Assembly: GCF_002234675.1 (NCBI RefSeq)
Contig: NC_019859.2
Coordinates: 6,913,240-6,977,239, forward strand
Length of the DNA stretch: 64,000 nucleotides
Direction of reading: 5' to 3'
Origin: Oryzias latipes
Lineage: Eukaryota > Chordata > Actinopteri > Beloniformes > Adrianichthyidae
In this document: piece by piece, positions 1 to 11,310 of the stretch
Numbering within the stretch: position 1 is the stretch's first letter
Layout: each line of letters opens with the position of its first letter
Notes under the pieces: model-generated
Database searches by the model: none
What the model saw: the letters and a program-made list of their open reading frames with translations, nothing else
Told to the model about the DNA's origin: nothing
Program-made: the position numbers and the translations under genes

Positions 1-58
1 TATTTATATACATATGTATATGTATAGACATATGTATATGTCTATATACACACATATA
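1..58. repeat. AT-rich TATA/CATA simple repeat
   Basis: Low-complexity alternating pyrimidine-purine DNA made of TATA, CATA and TATG steps. It contains a near-palindrome around TAGACATATGTATATGTCTA. The window edge cuts it, so its true length is unknown. Confidence 0.7.
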
Positions 59-3000
59 GGTTAAATAAACAAGCATTACGTGCATTTAAACAAAGCCATC
101 TTCGTCAAATGGGGGAGCAACACTTTTACTTCTTCCTTCAAGCTGCACATGAAAAGACCACCAGGTGGTTTGGTACAAAGCCATTTGCCATTCATTTCAC
201 TGTAAAGCAGCTCCACTTTACAATAGAAAAGAACTTAGAATATTGTTTGTCTGGCCATAACAATGAACTAAAAAGATTACTTCAAATGAACCCACGTGGT
301 TTACTTGAACACATAATATTTCCATCCTTTACCTATTTAATTTTATGACTTCATGTTCTTTATGATTTCATGTTTATTCCAAAGCCCATTGAGGTGACTA
401 TTGTTTTTAGTATTGGGCTATATAAAAAAGATTGAATTGAAATGAATCCTACTTATGTTTATGCTACCAAACAAATGTCTGCGTTGGGTATTAAGTCAGA
501 TAACCTTGGATAATGGCAGCTTTTTTTTCTTTTCCTCACTAAGAATAGGTTATTGATCAAAGTTGAAGTTTGCTAAACTTGGTCAAATTGTGACTAAAAG
601 CTAAATTTAAGAGCAGCCATCAGTTATTAGTCAGTCATTTGGAAAAATGACTCCTAAATGGCCTTTTTTAAATAATGTTATTGATATGGAATTATTTTAT
701 ATTGACAATCTTTGTTTCTTTCTCATGACGAAGTACAACAACTCTGAAATTACAGACTTTGAAGTTTTTTGGACCATAATTGGACGCAAGATGGTGACAA
801 CACAAATTTAGTTAAACTTTAGCCAAACTTTTCAAAATATCAGTGGAAATGTCATCCTGCTGAGAATATATTTACTCAGGCGGGTTGCCTGTTACAAGCT
901 GATTAATTAAAAGCATGTCCCAAAGTCCCAGAGAGTGTGTTGTGATCGGTCAAAAGGACTGTTTAAGAGAGTTTGAGGGAAGAGGTCTTAAACTGTCAAC
1001 GCGCCCTTGTCCCAGCCAATGGAGGGATTAAGCCGGGGGATCAGGGAGTGTGTCTGTGCATGAATCAAAGCCTTGTTCAAATACACATGCAGTGTTCTGA
1101 TTTCAAATGAGATGAGAAAGCATCAGCCCCTTTGTTAGTATTATGCATGTATCCCTTGTGTAGTTTTCCAAGGACTTTATGAAAACTGGCCATCACCAAG
1201 CAACAGCTGTTCAAAGGAGATGTTTGAGTAAAAGGGAAATTAATAATTCTGCTTCATCTCAGAGAGAAGTCATTCGCAACCAGGTCCAACAACACCTGTG
1301 CATATGTGGGGCTTCTATTAAATACCACCTCACCCTCCACATAGGGAAACACATCTGCATCACAGCATGGGGCATTGTAAATAATCCAGTCAAGTGTATG
1401 CAACAGTATGTCTGCAGGATCATGCCAGCCATTTCATTACAGAGACCCACTCAAATCAAAGGTAAGCTTGCTGTTCAGGAACTATCAACTTTAATGAAAA
1501 CTTGAGCAAAGCCATTGATGACTCAACACTGGCAACCAGTGAAATTGTAGCTGCTTTGCCTCAAAAGAGATGCTGATGTTCATTGATGTTTCGTCGTGTC
1601 TTGACATAATAAAGTCCACCCATTTTTTGTGGTCACAATTGAAAATACAGTTTATACCTGTTGCCATAACATAAAAAAGGCCTGAATTGTTGCATTCATT
1701 TGCGGTCGGTTAGAGGAATTGAGGCAGATGTTCTTCTGCTCATTCATCTTAGCCATTAAATTAGAATATTACAATTAGACATAAGATTTTGTAATAAATG
1801 TTTTTTTTTATTTTGTAATAAATGTGAGATGGCTTCTTTTAACAAGGTTTGTAAAAATTTTATTTCATTTTCATCCGTTGTAAAGAACTTTCAAGCAAAT
1901 GTTGAACTTTAAATGGTTTCCACAGTGACAACATGGAATGGAAGCAGGTCATTAATTGTATGAGAAAGTACATTTTTGATTTTTTTAATGTGTTTGGCAG
2001 TTTTGGTGAGAATATTTTAACATCTGAGAAAAAAGTGGTTCCATTCATTAACAGTTATTATAGGAAGGTGGGTAGGAAGGTGAAATTGTAAAAATGAACT
2101 GCTTGTCAGAGCTCAGATGATAAACACGCTTGTATCATACAGTGCTCACACTGGACTGTCCCTACACAAGAGTGCATGTACAGTTGGAAGAGGCTTGGTG
2201 TGAAATGTTGAAGTGGCAAAAAACTCAAATCTTGCTCCAGGCTTTTTCTTTCACAGCTCGATTACGATATATGATAGACTTGGTGTGATATAATTTCAGC
2301 TGGGCACAAACCGCAGTTATTAATTTCTCCTTAAATACATTTTCAAACATTTGGCACTTCTGTGTTTTGAGAAGAATGCTACCCATACGTCACCACCAAA
2401 TTCGAGTCCCCATTTGGTCAAAGTTCAACTGATTTAACAGCCACGCGTTTTGTACATAAAACCTGAAAGTGTACTTTAAAAAAAATGCGTAGGAAAAAGG
2501 AAAGGACTTTTTAAGTTGTTTAAATCCACATGGACTCAAGAAAAGTAAAAATTCACTAAAGAACACAAGAGAAGCATGTATTTTTGAAAACGTACAATGA
2601 AACAGGATAAACTGTGTAACCTTTGAAATGTTTTTTTGACTCTCCTGTATGAGTCAGAAAGATTGTTAAGTGGTAAAATTTATTTAATTTATCTCAAACA
2701 TATTAAAAAAACATTAATATGATACATTTATGCATTCGCTGATAACTATAGTCAGTCATTCAAAAGCAAATCTTTAGATAACCAAAAATCTTCTTTTCCT
2801 TTCAAATTTTTCGCTTCAGGGGTTGCTACCATATAACCCGGTCTTTTTTATCCTCCACTTTAGGCAACCAAAAATAGAAAGCAAAAAAAAGAGTTCAACA
2901 TGTATAGAAAACAGTTTAGGCTACATGTCTTGGGAAACTCCTCCAACATTGATGTTATTCCAATTTAGTGAGATTTTAAGTATGAATTGTAGTTAATTTG

Positions 3001-4430
3001 CATGTTTTCCTGCCTTTGTGAGTCTTCAGTGTGTTGTGGCTGTTATAACCCAGTGGGACACCACCCCTAGAAACACAAGAATGAAATATGACTGTAAACT
3101 GCTAATTGGAATGGCAATGAGGAAACAACAATAATTTACCCCTAAGTCAAATTCAATGAGCCTCAAAATGGGAGACTTTCTAAATTTAGAGGTGTGTGTT
3201 ATTTTCCAGCTTCATAAATGTTTTTCATTCTGTTTGACAGCTCAGCATCTAAAGCAGTGACCCCCCTCACACACCCACACATGATGGCCTATTGATGCTA
3301 GGTGATTAAAATGTCCAGTTAAAGCCTCATCTACCTCGCCCAAGCGCCATCTAACCTCTGTAGTGAACAGACTACAGCTCCTCGATCAATTAACCGCAGG
3401 TTTAAGGACATTACATGTAATTGCATGTAAATTGGGTTCAATCCTGTTTGATGGAGTCCCGATAAATCTGACCCAAGTGAAAGAGATTTAAATTTTGTGG
3501 TTTTATCTGACACTCGTATTTCTTCTATGCATGATTAATGAGGGCTTCTCTCAGTGGGATGTCGTTGTGCACACTTTGATTAGGATGTATGGTTTAAACA
3601 ATCCTCCATTCCACAACATCATCATGAAACTGAGTGTTGGAACTCCTTCTACATCGATCCAGCCAATGTAACTTCATAGAGTCTTAGTTAGGAATCCTGA
3701 AAGTGTGTATCAGCAGAAACACAAGAGTGTTGTGGGACACCGCCCGCTGCTCAAACACCATTCTCACTCGTTTATGAATCCTCGCAGGTGGAAAGGTTAA
3801 AACTGTCATCAGATTAGCCATTGATTTCAATTAGTGCTGTGTGTTACTGAACAACCTCTGTCCGTCTGCGATCACTGACTCGTATTGATCTCCAGACTTG
3901 TTCCATTACGTTTGATCGCCACCGCCTCACTGTCAGTTCAGGAGCGTGATTACCAGTCTTCCTCCATTGTTCTCTGATGCAAAATCCACCTGGATTCTCC
4001 GGGACAGAGCGTTTGGCCAGTAACAGACCCCTAATAAGGTCTCACACTTTAAATAGGGTCTCAGAAAGGTCAAACTACATCCTGCATGTCAGGAATAAGA
4101 ATGAGCTTCGAGGTGTTTCACTACAATAGCTATAAACAAAGTGTCCATTGATATTGTTATTGTATATTGTAATGTTAATCTAGTGTAATGTATTGATCTT
4201 CACGTTTGACTGTCAATTGTTTTGGTCATTTACAATGTTTACAGATAACCTTCACTGACATACATTTTTTGTTTGCTTTTGGCTTTCTCGACCGCTCTAC
4301 AAACCATTCAGCTAAATTTGGAGGGTCCTGCTTGTGCATTTGGTTATTAATGCTTTCTATTGGTTCTTAATGACTTATTTGTTATTTTTCAAAAGACTTT
4401 AAAATAATAGTTTCATCACCCTCTAAATAA
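59..4430. other. No gene seen; noncoding flank
   Basis: Only short ORFs (up to 108 codons) with no recognisable domain and no exon-like structure. The segment at about 2405-2480 resembles the one at 47820-47890 (shared stretch around GCGTTTTGTACA), so it may be a small remnant of an interspersed repeat. Nothing else stands out. Confidence 0.6.
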
Positions 4431-4619
4431 ACTATTGGCAAGTCGCTTTGGGGACGTGAAACCGTTGTACCAATGTATGCATGCAACCCCCCCCCTTCTG
4501 GCAATGCGCGTTTGCAGGAATATCAAGAAAGGTATTTTTTTTAACATGTTTCAATCCGTGGTAGTACATGAAACAATTAACCGGCCGTACAAAGGACTTT
4601 TGTGACAACTTTGGCAAAA

Positions 4620-4990
4620 TTTGAAATACGACAAGATGTAAGGACACGACTTGGGGAAACGACGTAGCTAACGACACTAGCAATGGTTGCTTAGGACTTT
4701 TCTGACACCGTACTGAGACGACATGGAGAAACGACATTAATAAAGACAAATGCAAAGTTTTAAGCATAAAGCAAGCATATACACCACAAAGAAAATACAA
4801 AGTGATGATCAAAGGAGCATGGGCACGGAGAAGATATTGCTTTGTAGTACATGAACCAATGTTCAATGAACTCGTTTAATAGACATAGACAATGGACCCA
4901 AAACCGAGACAGTGGATGCAAAAACACGTTTCAGTAGATATAGATAATGGAGCAAAGAAATAGACAGTGGATGCAAAAACATATTTTCAT
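4620..4990 (+). repeat. Degenerate internal tandem repeats, unclassified
   Basis: Two motifs of the type GACGAC.TGG.GAAACGAC occur about 65 bp apart near 4650 and 4710. They are followed by a two-copy tandem repeat with a 55-bp period (4880-4934 and 4935-4989), in which both copies contain GACAGTGGATGCAAAAACA. This is probably part of an old mobile element, but I cannot name the family. A 144-codon minus-strand ORF crosses the region and shows no domain. Confidence 0.45.
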
Positions 4991-5050
4991 ATTTTTGGCA
5001 CAAATGGAACCCCATAGATGACAGCCCCTAAACCTACTACTATGATGAAC

Positions 5051-6640
5051 CTGGATGAATGAGAGTCTTTATAGACACAAAAACTATGTATTCTCATCGT
5101 TCACATTTTCACTTTGTTATTCCTTATTTTTGGTTTAATTTTTCTCGTTTAATTTTGAATTCCCGCTGTTTTTGCCTTCAGCTCCCACACAGAGAAGGGG
5201 AAAGAGAATATGAAGGTTTATGTCCTTGGGTGTGGTTCTCAGGATCATCATTCACAAGCACCAAAATGCTGATGGACAAGGACAGGTGAGCTGGTCGTTG
5301 TGTTTAGGTTTCTCTATACTGGTTAATGGTAATAGAGGACCTGGATGAAATAAGTTTGAAGAAGAAAGAAACTAAGGTATTACTTTAACATTTCCCCCCC
5401 TTTTTCCCCGCTTAAAAAAAAAAAAAAAAAATTGAACTTAAACATCCAGATCTCAATATAACCAGAAAAGAAAAAATCAGGCAAGAGGAATCAGTGTATC
5501 CTTAAATAGAGTCTGTGTGGTTAACAATCAGAAAGCAGCTGTGACGATTAGAACCTAAACCTGGTGTGAACATGAAGGGAACAGTATTTGTATTTTAAGT
5601 TACTGTAAAACCAACCCAATTAACATTTATTTGCAGCAAAAACAAATCCTCCTGCATTTGAGCATTTTACCCTTAAAGTTCTGCCACTAAAATTAACAGT
5701 GTGATCACACGGAAGTGCAAACAGTGTTTTAAAACAGTTTTCAGGCTTCTGAAGAACTATCTTATTCCTTTTTTTTCTAATTAATGTGCTTGTTGGGCCA
5801 TAGTGGTGACATTTTCAAGTATTTTTAGTATGCAGATTTGAATTTTGAGTGAACTTTTCTATTAGCTTTTTGGGTCTAATGGTGTCAAAAAAGCAGCTGT
5901 CTATTTGGGGGAAATTACTCTAAAACGCAAATTTTATGAGTCATTTCTTTAAGTAAATCATCTTCACTAATTATCATATTGTTTTTATGAAACTGCACAC
6001 TTGCAGTTTGTGCTTGATGAATTCTCAGCACAAAAGAAAGTAAATGATTAAAAAGTCACTGTTTGATACGAAGTAGATTACACATTATTAAGCAGCTGCC
6101 ATTAATGGTTAGCAACAAATGGAACAGCAGGATGATAATTCACAGTGCAGTCGTGACTCAAAACACTGCTCTGAAAAATATCATCCATTCTGAGCTAAAT
6201 GAAACACGAAGAGACAATTAATACCTTAAATATGCCTGTTTGCCGTGGCTTTGAGAACTCCTTAAAGTCTCAAATGAGTGTATTGATTCTTTGGCGGTGG
6301 TGCAAGCAGTTTTCAGTGAGGAGGCGCAGAGCTGCTGCAGAGTAACCTTTAACAGCTTCACCTGCCTCCCGGCGGAGAGCCGGTAGCCTCTTCAGCGCCT
6401 GTCACTCCACACATCATGAATCATTCATTTCTCTTTGATTGAATTTAAGAAATGTCTTGTAGGATTATACTGAGAGCCACTCAGGGACATTTCCAGTGTT
6501 TAAATCTCTGTGGCACCAACTCCACCCATTCCCATCTCATCTCCACACAGAGGGAAGGAGAGAAAAATGTGCGGACATGAAATAGAGACACACCCCTTTG
6601 TGAAGGCAAACAGAATGAACCCAAGTTAACATTGGAGATG
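5051..6640. other. No gene seen; noncoding
   Basis: Holds a C/T-rich stretch running into an 18-base A run near 5395-5431. No coding exon, RNA gene or clear transposon is visible. The 6640-6750 end resembles the terminal part of the MITE family seen at 45400 and 53745 (a CTTCGATTATTCACACCATTAA-like segment). Confidence 0.5.
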
Positions 6641-7082
6641 TCGGCATCACGTAATTAACACACGCTTTTTGACAAACCGGTACTTTAACTCTTCGATTAT
6701 TCACACCATTAATGAAAATCAGCTGACTGACGTGGAAAAAGCAGTTTTTCATATTTCAGTCAGACAACTCTTGCAGTAAGAAATATTTATTTGACATACT
6801 TAATTTTCACATTCTTTAAGTTGGCATTTACATCTTTTCGTTTGGCATAAGGCTCGGTTCAATTCCATGAGAAATTTCCATAAAACTTTCGGGTGACAAA
6901 ACCCCCCTTTACGGTGGCCACAGGTGGAAGCCGGGGAGGAGGGAGGGGCGAAGAATGAGCGCTGAAGGTAAGAAAGAGAATGAACAACTGCGCACCTGGG
7001 TTTAAATAGGACGCTGAGCAGGTGAGTTAATTGTCTGAACCGCCCTAGGGTAGTAACCTGTTAAACACTGCCGAGTGCCTGC

Positions 7083-7310
7083 CTGAAAATACGACAAGTC
7101 GTCATTTCATAGTGTTGCATAACAAAAGCACAAATCAGCTTTTGTCCGCGACAGAATCAGCTGATTTACGTTGATTGCATTGATGGTTGAAGAGCTACGG
7201 TAGTCAAAAGAATGTGTAAAACTAGGGATATAAAAATTCATATTAGTAACGATTTGATGGTTTGAGGTTGATTACTTGTTAATGCTCTGGTGTTCAAAGG
7301 ATGCAGACAT
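7083..7310 (-). repeat. Fragment of the 53.7-kb MITE family inside the foldback loop
   Basis: On the minus strand this reads like the MITE at 53745-54060: segments equivalent to CTCTTCAACC, CAATCAACGTAAATCAGC and ACACCAGAGCATTAAC occur in the same order. It is diverged and truncated. The assignment rests on matching the copies by eye within this window. Confidence 0.4.
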
Positions 7311-7324
7311 GTGCTATGTAAAAT

Positions 7325-7440
7325 CTTCTTCTTTCTCTTTCGGCTTTTCCCATCAGGGGTCGCCACAGCAAAACAACTTCTCTTTCGAGGATGAGTCACA
7401 TGGTTAACCTGGCAATGTTTGGCAATGCCCTTCCTGACAG
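7325..7440 (-). mobile_element. 5'-truncated SINE tail with 14-bp target duplication
   Basis: A 116-bp insert contains, in reverse orientation, the teleost SINE tail with the core GGGGTCGCCACAGC and a (CTT)n end. It is flanked by perfect direct repeats GTGCTATGTAAAAT at 7311-7324 and 7441-7454. A long target duplication with 5' truncation is the hallmark of LINE-driven retroposition. The same tail occurs at 58408-58441 (+) and 58809-58860 (-). Confidence 0.8.
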
Positions 7441-8100
7441 GTGCTATGTAAAATACTTAAGTTAAAAAAATATTTTAGAAAATGAGTGACCTCGGGCACC
7501 TTTCAGGCAGACTACTCTAGCAGTCTTTTACTCGGTTACTCCCCTAGGGCGGTTCAGTTAATCAACTCACCTGTTCAGCGTCCTATTTAAGTCCAGGTGT
7601 GCAGTTGCTCATTCTCCTCCTTTACCGCAAGCGCTGCGTTTGTTGCCCCACCCTCCTCCCCGGCTTCCACCTGTGAGCTCCATTAGGGGTAGTTATTACC
7701 CAAATGTTTTATGGAAATATTGTCTCATGGAATTGTACGGAACCTTATGCCAAACTTAAAGAATGTGAATGCCAACTTAAAGAATGTGAAAATAAATATT
7801 TTTTACTGCATGAGTTGTCTGACTGAAATGCTAATCATAACAATAACAGTTGAGAAAAGGTGAAACATTGAAGAAGAAGGGATCATAGCAGACAGACAGT
7901 CCAGGTCGGGAAACAACCCAACAGAGCAAAACAGGCCAAAAAGCAGAGGCAGAAACAGGGTCAAAACAGGGAGAATTTGGAGTGTTCTTCACTAAATCCA
8001 AAGGTTGTATTTTCAGAAGATTGACCGAACTGGAAAGCAAGTTGGCTGTGATTGAGCACTATGGCGTGGAACACAAGTTAATGACATAAGCACATGTACA

Positions 8101-8181
8101 ATGGAGAAAATAAGCATTTCATCCCTTGCTGATTTTGTAGGTTCAACAGTTTGACTCTCCTAATCAACCTGTTACCTGAAT
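8101..8181 (+). mobile_element. Tc1-like element, 5' noncoding remnant (left of piggyBac)
   Basis: The sequence with 'aataagcatttcatccc', 'tgctgattttgtagg' and 'aacctgttacctg' matches the well-known 5' untranslated part of fish Tc1-like transposons. It continues directly into 11237 once the piggyBac insertion (with one TTAA copy) is removed. The terminal inverted repeat of the Tc1 element is not recognisable here. Confidence 0.65.
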
Positions 8182-8201
8182 TTAACCCTCTATGGCATGG
8201 C

Positions 8202-8217
8202 GTTGCCCTCAGGCAAC
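8202..8217. promoter_or_regulatory. Subterminal palindrome, left piggyBac end
   Basis: GTTGCCCTCAGGCAAC, an imperfect inverted repeat just inside the left TIR and followed by AAACCA. Related copies lie at 8553-8568 and 11084-11099. By position this is a candidate transposase-binding site; that role is inferred. Confidence 0.5.
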
Positions 8218-8552
8218 AAACCACTATTTTGGCCCACACTCCACCCATTTAATTTTTTTGAATCAAAACACTACACTGAATGTCTGCTGATATGTCTGTG
8301 ACCAATGAAATTTGAGCTGGGTGTGGCTTTGACCTTTCGTCTTGGGGTGAAACAGTCTTTTTTGGGACCACAGCCGACTTGGACACACTGCTTGCAGAAG
8401 GTAAGATAAATTTCACTTTTTAACATGTTTACATTTAAATTACTTTTTATAAAAAATATCTATGATGTGCATGAATAAGTAGAGAACCATATTTGATTGA
8501 GTAAAGATACTTTTTGTCTTCATTTATACACTAAAATGGCAGTTTTTCATTC

Positions 8553-8568
8553 GTTGCCTCAGGGCAAC
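8553..8568. promoter_or_regulatory. Internal palindrome, third copy
   Basis: GTTGCCTCAGGGCAAC lies in the 5' untranslated region of the transposase. It is a close variant of the two subterminal palindromes. Function is unknown; transposase binding or autoregulation is a guess. Confidence 0.4.
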
Positions 8569-8689
8569 ATTGTGCAGTTAGATCACTTTTGTGTGAACTA
8601 TAACATGCTAATGGATGGAGATGTGCAGGGATGCATAGTTATCAACATAATCATTTTTTTGCTGTACTATCTACTATTATTCACAGGAA

Positions 8690-10678
8690 ATGGATGCACA
8701 AACATTTTATCGGTCTAAGAAACATGATCAAGAGGTTAGGCTCATCCCTTCCGACAGTGAGGATAGTGAGCTCGAGGAGATTGACAGTGAGGAAGAGTGG
8801 ACTCCAGAATCAGGTTTGAGGGAGAGTTAGGAGATCAGGGTTCAGTCAGCAGAGTAATATACTGTATGGAATGAACATATGTGTGAATGTGTGTGCATGC
8901 GTGTGTGTGTTTGTGTGTTTAGAGAGGTATATGTGACTTATTCTAATTTTATGCTTACTGGTTTCTTTTGAAAACATATAGCTGGCATGCCTGAGTACAA
9001 TGAGTCACTGGATGAAGAGGAAAATGAGGATGAAGCATCACAGGAAGATGTTCCACGCTTACCCCGTTGGAGAACACCCCACAAGGCCAACATCACTAAT
9101 TACCCAGAATGGCAGGCCAGCCTTCCAAAATCAGACGATATCAAGTCCCCCTATGAATACTTCAAGATGTTTTTTTCTGAAGACATTCTGGAAGTAGTTG
9201 TAGAGCAGTCAAATTTATATGCCATTCAGTGTAACACCAACAAGCCCCTTAACCTCACCACTAAAGAGCTGGAGCAATTCATGGGTACAGCAGTGTACAT
9301 GTCATTGTTTGGATTGCCAGGCACCCGGATGTTTTGGAACAAAGCCACCCGAGTTTCCCAGGTAGCTGACACCATGGCACTGAACAGATGGGAGTTCATC
9401 AAAAAATGTCTGCACTTCAACAACAATGAAGTGAGACAAGGAGAAAATGTTGATCCTCTCCACAAAATCAGACCACTGGTCACTCATCTCACCTCAAAGC
9501 TGCAGACAATCCCAATGGGTGAGAAATTGGCTGTAGATGAGCAGATGGTCCCTTTCAAGGGAAGAAACAGACTCAAGCAATACCTGCCAGCAAAACCAAA
9601 AAAATGGGTCTACAAGATACTTGTCTTGGCTGGCTGTGATGGTGTCCCGCACAATTTTGAGATCTATACAGGGAGAGTTGTGCAACCCCCTGAGCTGCCA
9701 GATGTAGGAGCAAGTGGCAACGTTGTCCTCCGCCTGGCCCAGCCAATACCTAAACACCAGAAACATAAGCTTTTCTTTGACAACTGGTTCACGAGTGTTC
9801 CTCTCATTCTCACACTTGCTCAGCAGGGAATTCACTGTGCTGGCACTGTCCGTAGCAACAGACTACCAGGTGTGAGCCTGATGTGTGATGCTGAGTTGAA
9901 AAGAACTGGACGTGGATCTTTTGACCAGAAGACGGCCATGGTTGGAGAAACCACCTTGCATGCTGTGAAGTGGTATGATAACCGTTCAGTCAGTCTTCTC
10001 AGTGATTACATTGGAGCACACCCGGTCACTGATGTTGATAGGTGGGATGGCAAGCAAAAAAAAGTAATCAGAGTTCCCTGTCCTGCTGTGGTGAGAGAGT
10101 ACAACAAGAATATGGGTGGAGTGGATCTGCTGGACTCTCTCATTGCACTGTACCGCACCAAAATCAGGTCGAAGAAGTGGTACCACCGACTGATGTTTCA
10201 CTTTATTGACATAACCACCGTGACTGCCTGGCTGCTCTACAAGAGAGACTGCAGCAGCACTGGGATGAGTAAAGAGGAACAGATCAGGCTTTATACGTTC
10301 AAGTCATATATTGGAGAAAGCTTATGCAAAAGTGGCAAGAATCTGGAGCATAAGAGAGGTCGTCCCAGTTCCACAATTGCTGGGGAGTACAAAGAAAAGA
10401 GGAGAAGAGGACCCGCTACACCTATTCCAGTCCCTGATGTGCGTCTGGATGCCACAGCCCACTGGATGGTCATGGATAAAAAGAAAGGGAGATGCAAGGT
10501 ACCAGGATGCAAAGGTACACCAAAAGCCAAGTGCCAAAAATGTGACGTCCGCCTCTGTTTCACATCCACCAGCAACTGCTTCCTGAGGTTCCATACAATT
10601 CAATTTCAATTCAATTTTATTTGTATAGCCCAAAATCACAACAACAGTCGTCTCGATGGGCTTCGAAGTAAAACATGA
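8690..10678 (+). CDS. piggyBac transposase, two exons (8690-8813, 8982-10678)
   Basis: DDE-type transposase that cuts the element out and joins it at TTAA sites in the nucleus. The long uninterrupted ORF (8987-10678) has the DDE_Tnp_1_7 fold: catalytic aspartates in AVDEQMVPFKG, KLFFDNWFTS and NMGGVDLLDS (ORF residues 184, 265, 380; 227, 308, 423 in the spliced protein), matching the D-D-D order of piggyBac. A C-terminal cysteine-rich domain (residues 503-531 of the ORF: CKVPGC, CQKC, C, C) would bind the element ends. An upstream exon starting at ATG 8690 encodes an acidic N-terminus (SDSEDSELEEIDSEEEW) that splices in frame from CAG|GTTTGA to ATATAG|C, giving about 606 residues, close to the 594 of classical piggyBac. 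If the intron is not used, translation would start at 8987. The last 27 residues come from an inserted repeat. No internal stop or frameshift is seen. The exon join is inferred, not observed. Confidence 0.9.
8877..8922. repeat. GT-rich microsatellite in the transposase intron
   Basis: Interrupted (GT)n tract with GTGTGAATG, GCATGC and GTTTG interruptions, inside the predicted 168-bp intron of the transposase. Confidence 0.7.
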
Positions 10679-10768
10679 AATCAAAAGGATCACGAATACA
10701 AAGAGTTCAATAGAAAAATACTAAAATGAACTAACAAACTGACTAAGCTATACTGGCATCCCTGCCCT
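10597..10768 (+). mobile_element. Small teleost repeat inserted at the transposase C-terminus
   Basis: Starts with AATTCAATTTCAATTCAAT and continues with 'atttgtatagcccaaaatcacaac', a very common fish interspersed repeat. It is flanked by CATAC at 10592-10596 and 10769-10773. Reading across the join as if it were absent gives only two more codons and a stop after the conserved FLRFH, so the ancestral C-terminus ended there. The insert supplies the present 27-residue tail and stop codon. Confidence 0.7.
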
Positions 10769-10898
10769 CATACAGAATAATGCAGACTGTGTTTTGTCAA
10801 AAATCAGTACCCCACAGGAACACACGTTCATAAACATAAACACACACTGCAGCTAATCTCTAATGTACTCATTGATAAACCATTTGTGGCTGTTTGAT

Positions 10899-10995
10899 GA
10901 AAGAAAACTTTGAAATTGTTGTTGAAAGAAATTTTTTCAAATTGTTGTTACTGAAAGAAAACTTCTGAAATTGTTGTTGTTGAAAAAAAACTTCT
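10899..10995 (+). repeat. Minisatellite in the piggyBac 3' region
   Basis: About 3.5 diverged tandem units of roughly 30 bp, each of the type GAAAGAAAACTT...AAATTGTTGTT. Noncoding, downstream of the transposase stop. Origin unknown. Confidence 0.55.
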
Positions 10996-11083
10996 TGTAA
11001 TGTATTTAATGCTTGTTTGTTCCTCATTCCACTTATTAAATAATATAGAAAACCTTGGCGTTTTAGTACCTTCATAGCATCTT

Positions 11084-11099
11084 GTTGCTCTGAGGCAAC
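11084..11099. promoter_or_regulatory. Subterminal palindrome, right piggyBac end
   Basis: GTTGCTCTGAGGCAAC, followed by AAACCA as at the left end, lies about 119 bp inside the right TIR. A G-rich stretch (GGGGGGGCTGTGGGGGGGC, near 11115-11133) lies between it and the terminus. It is a candidate transposase-binding site. Confidence 0.5.
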
Positions 11100-11310
11100 A
11101 AACCAAAATCTGGTGGGGGGGCTGTGGGGGGGCACATTTTCTGATAGATATATTACAAGGACCCCCCCAAGGTCCCAAAACTGGGGTGAAATATTTTTTT
11201 CTTCCTAAAATAAAAATTCATGCCATAGAGGGTTAAGACACCTTTTTGAACTAATCACCTGAATAAAAGTCATTTGTCCACAGAATCGATCAGACTCCAA
11301 ACTCTTTAAT

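Larger units (their letters stand above)
6753..7829. mobile_element. Foldback/MITE-like element with ~300-bp inverted arms
   Basis: Two inverted arms (6753-7058 and 7534-7829) match over most of their length. They share the end ATTTCAGTCAGACAACTC, the segment TAAATAGGACGCTGA, the motif CCGCCCTAGGG and the C-rich block before CCGGCTTCCACCTGTG. The right arm carries an extra copy of a short AACTTAAAGAATGTGAA motif. No transposase is encoded, so it is non-autonomous. No target duplication longer than AT is evident, and the superfamily cannot be assigned. The central loop (7059-7533) holds other repeat sequence, including a SINE fragment. Confidence 0.75.
8186..11232 (+). mobile_element. piggyBac-family DNA transposon, near-complete
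   Basis: A 3047-bp element has perfect 14-bp terminal inverted repeats (CCCTCTATGGCATG at 8186-8199, its complement at 11219-11232) and TTAA target duplications at 8182-8185 and 11233-11236. Cut-and-paste insertion at TTAA is diagnostic of the piggyBac superfamily. It encodes a full-length transposase on the + strand. Imperfect 16-bp palindromes lie 2 bp inside the left TIR and about 119 bp inside the right TIR, which recalls the asymmetric internal repeats of classical piggyBac. The element interrupts a decayed Tc1-like transposon, so it is the younger of the two. A later 172-bp repeat insertion sits at the transposase C-terminus. Confidence 0.93.

Noticed and set aside
4432..4866. 144-codon minus-strand ORF
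   Set aside because: No domain, odd composition, crosses a poly-C run and repeat motifs, and has no splice context.
8497..8718. 73-codon ORF in the piggyBac 5' region
   Set aside because: It overlaps the acidic first exon in another frame and has no domain; the exon from 8690 fits the transposase better.
9226..10693. Several minus-strand ORFs of 61-123 codons
   Set aside because: Antisense shadows of the transposase.
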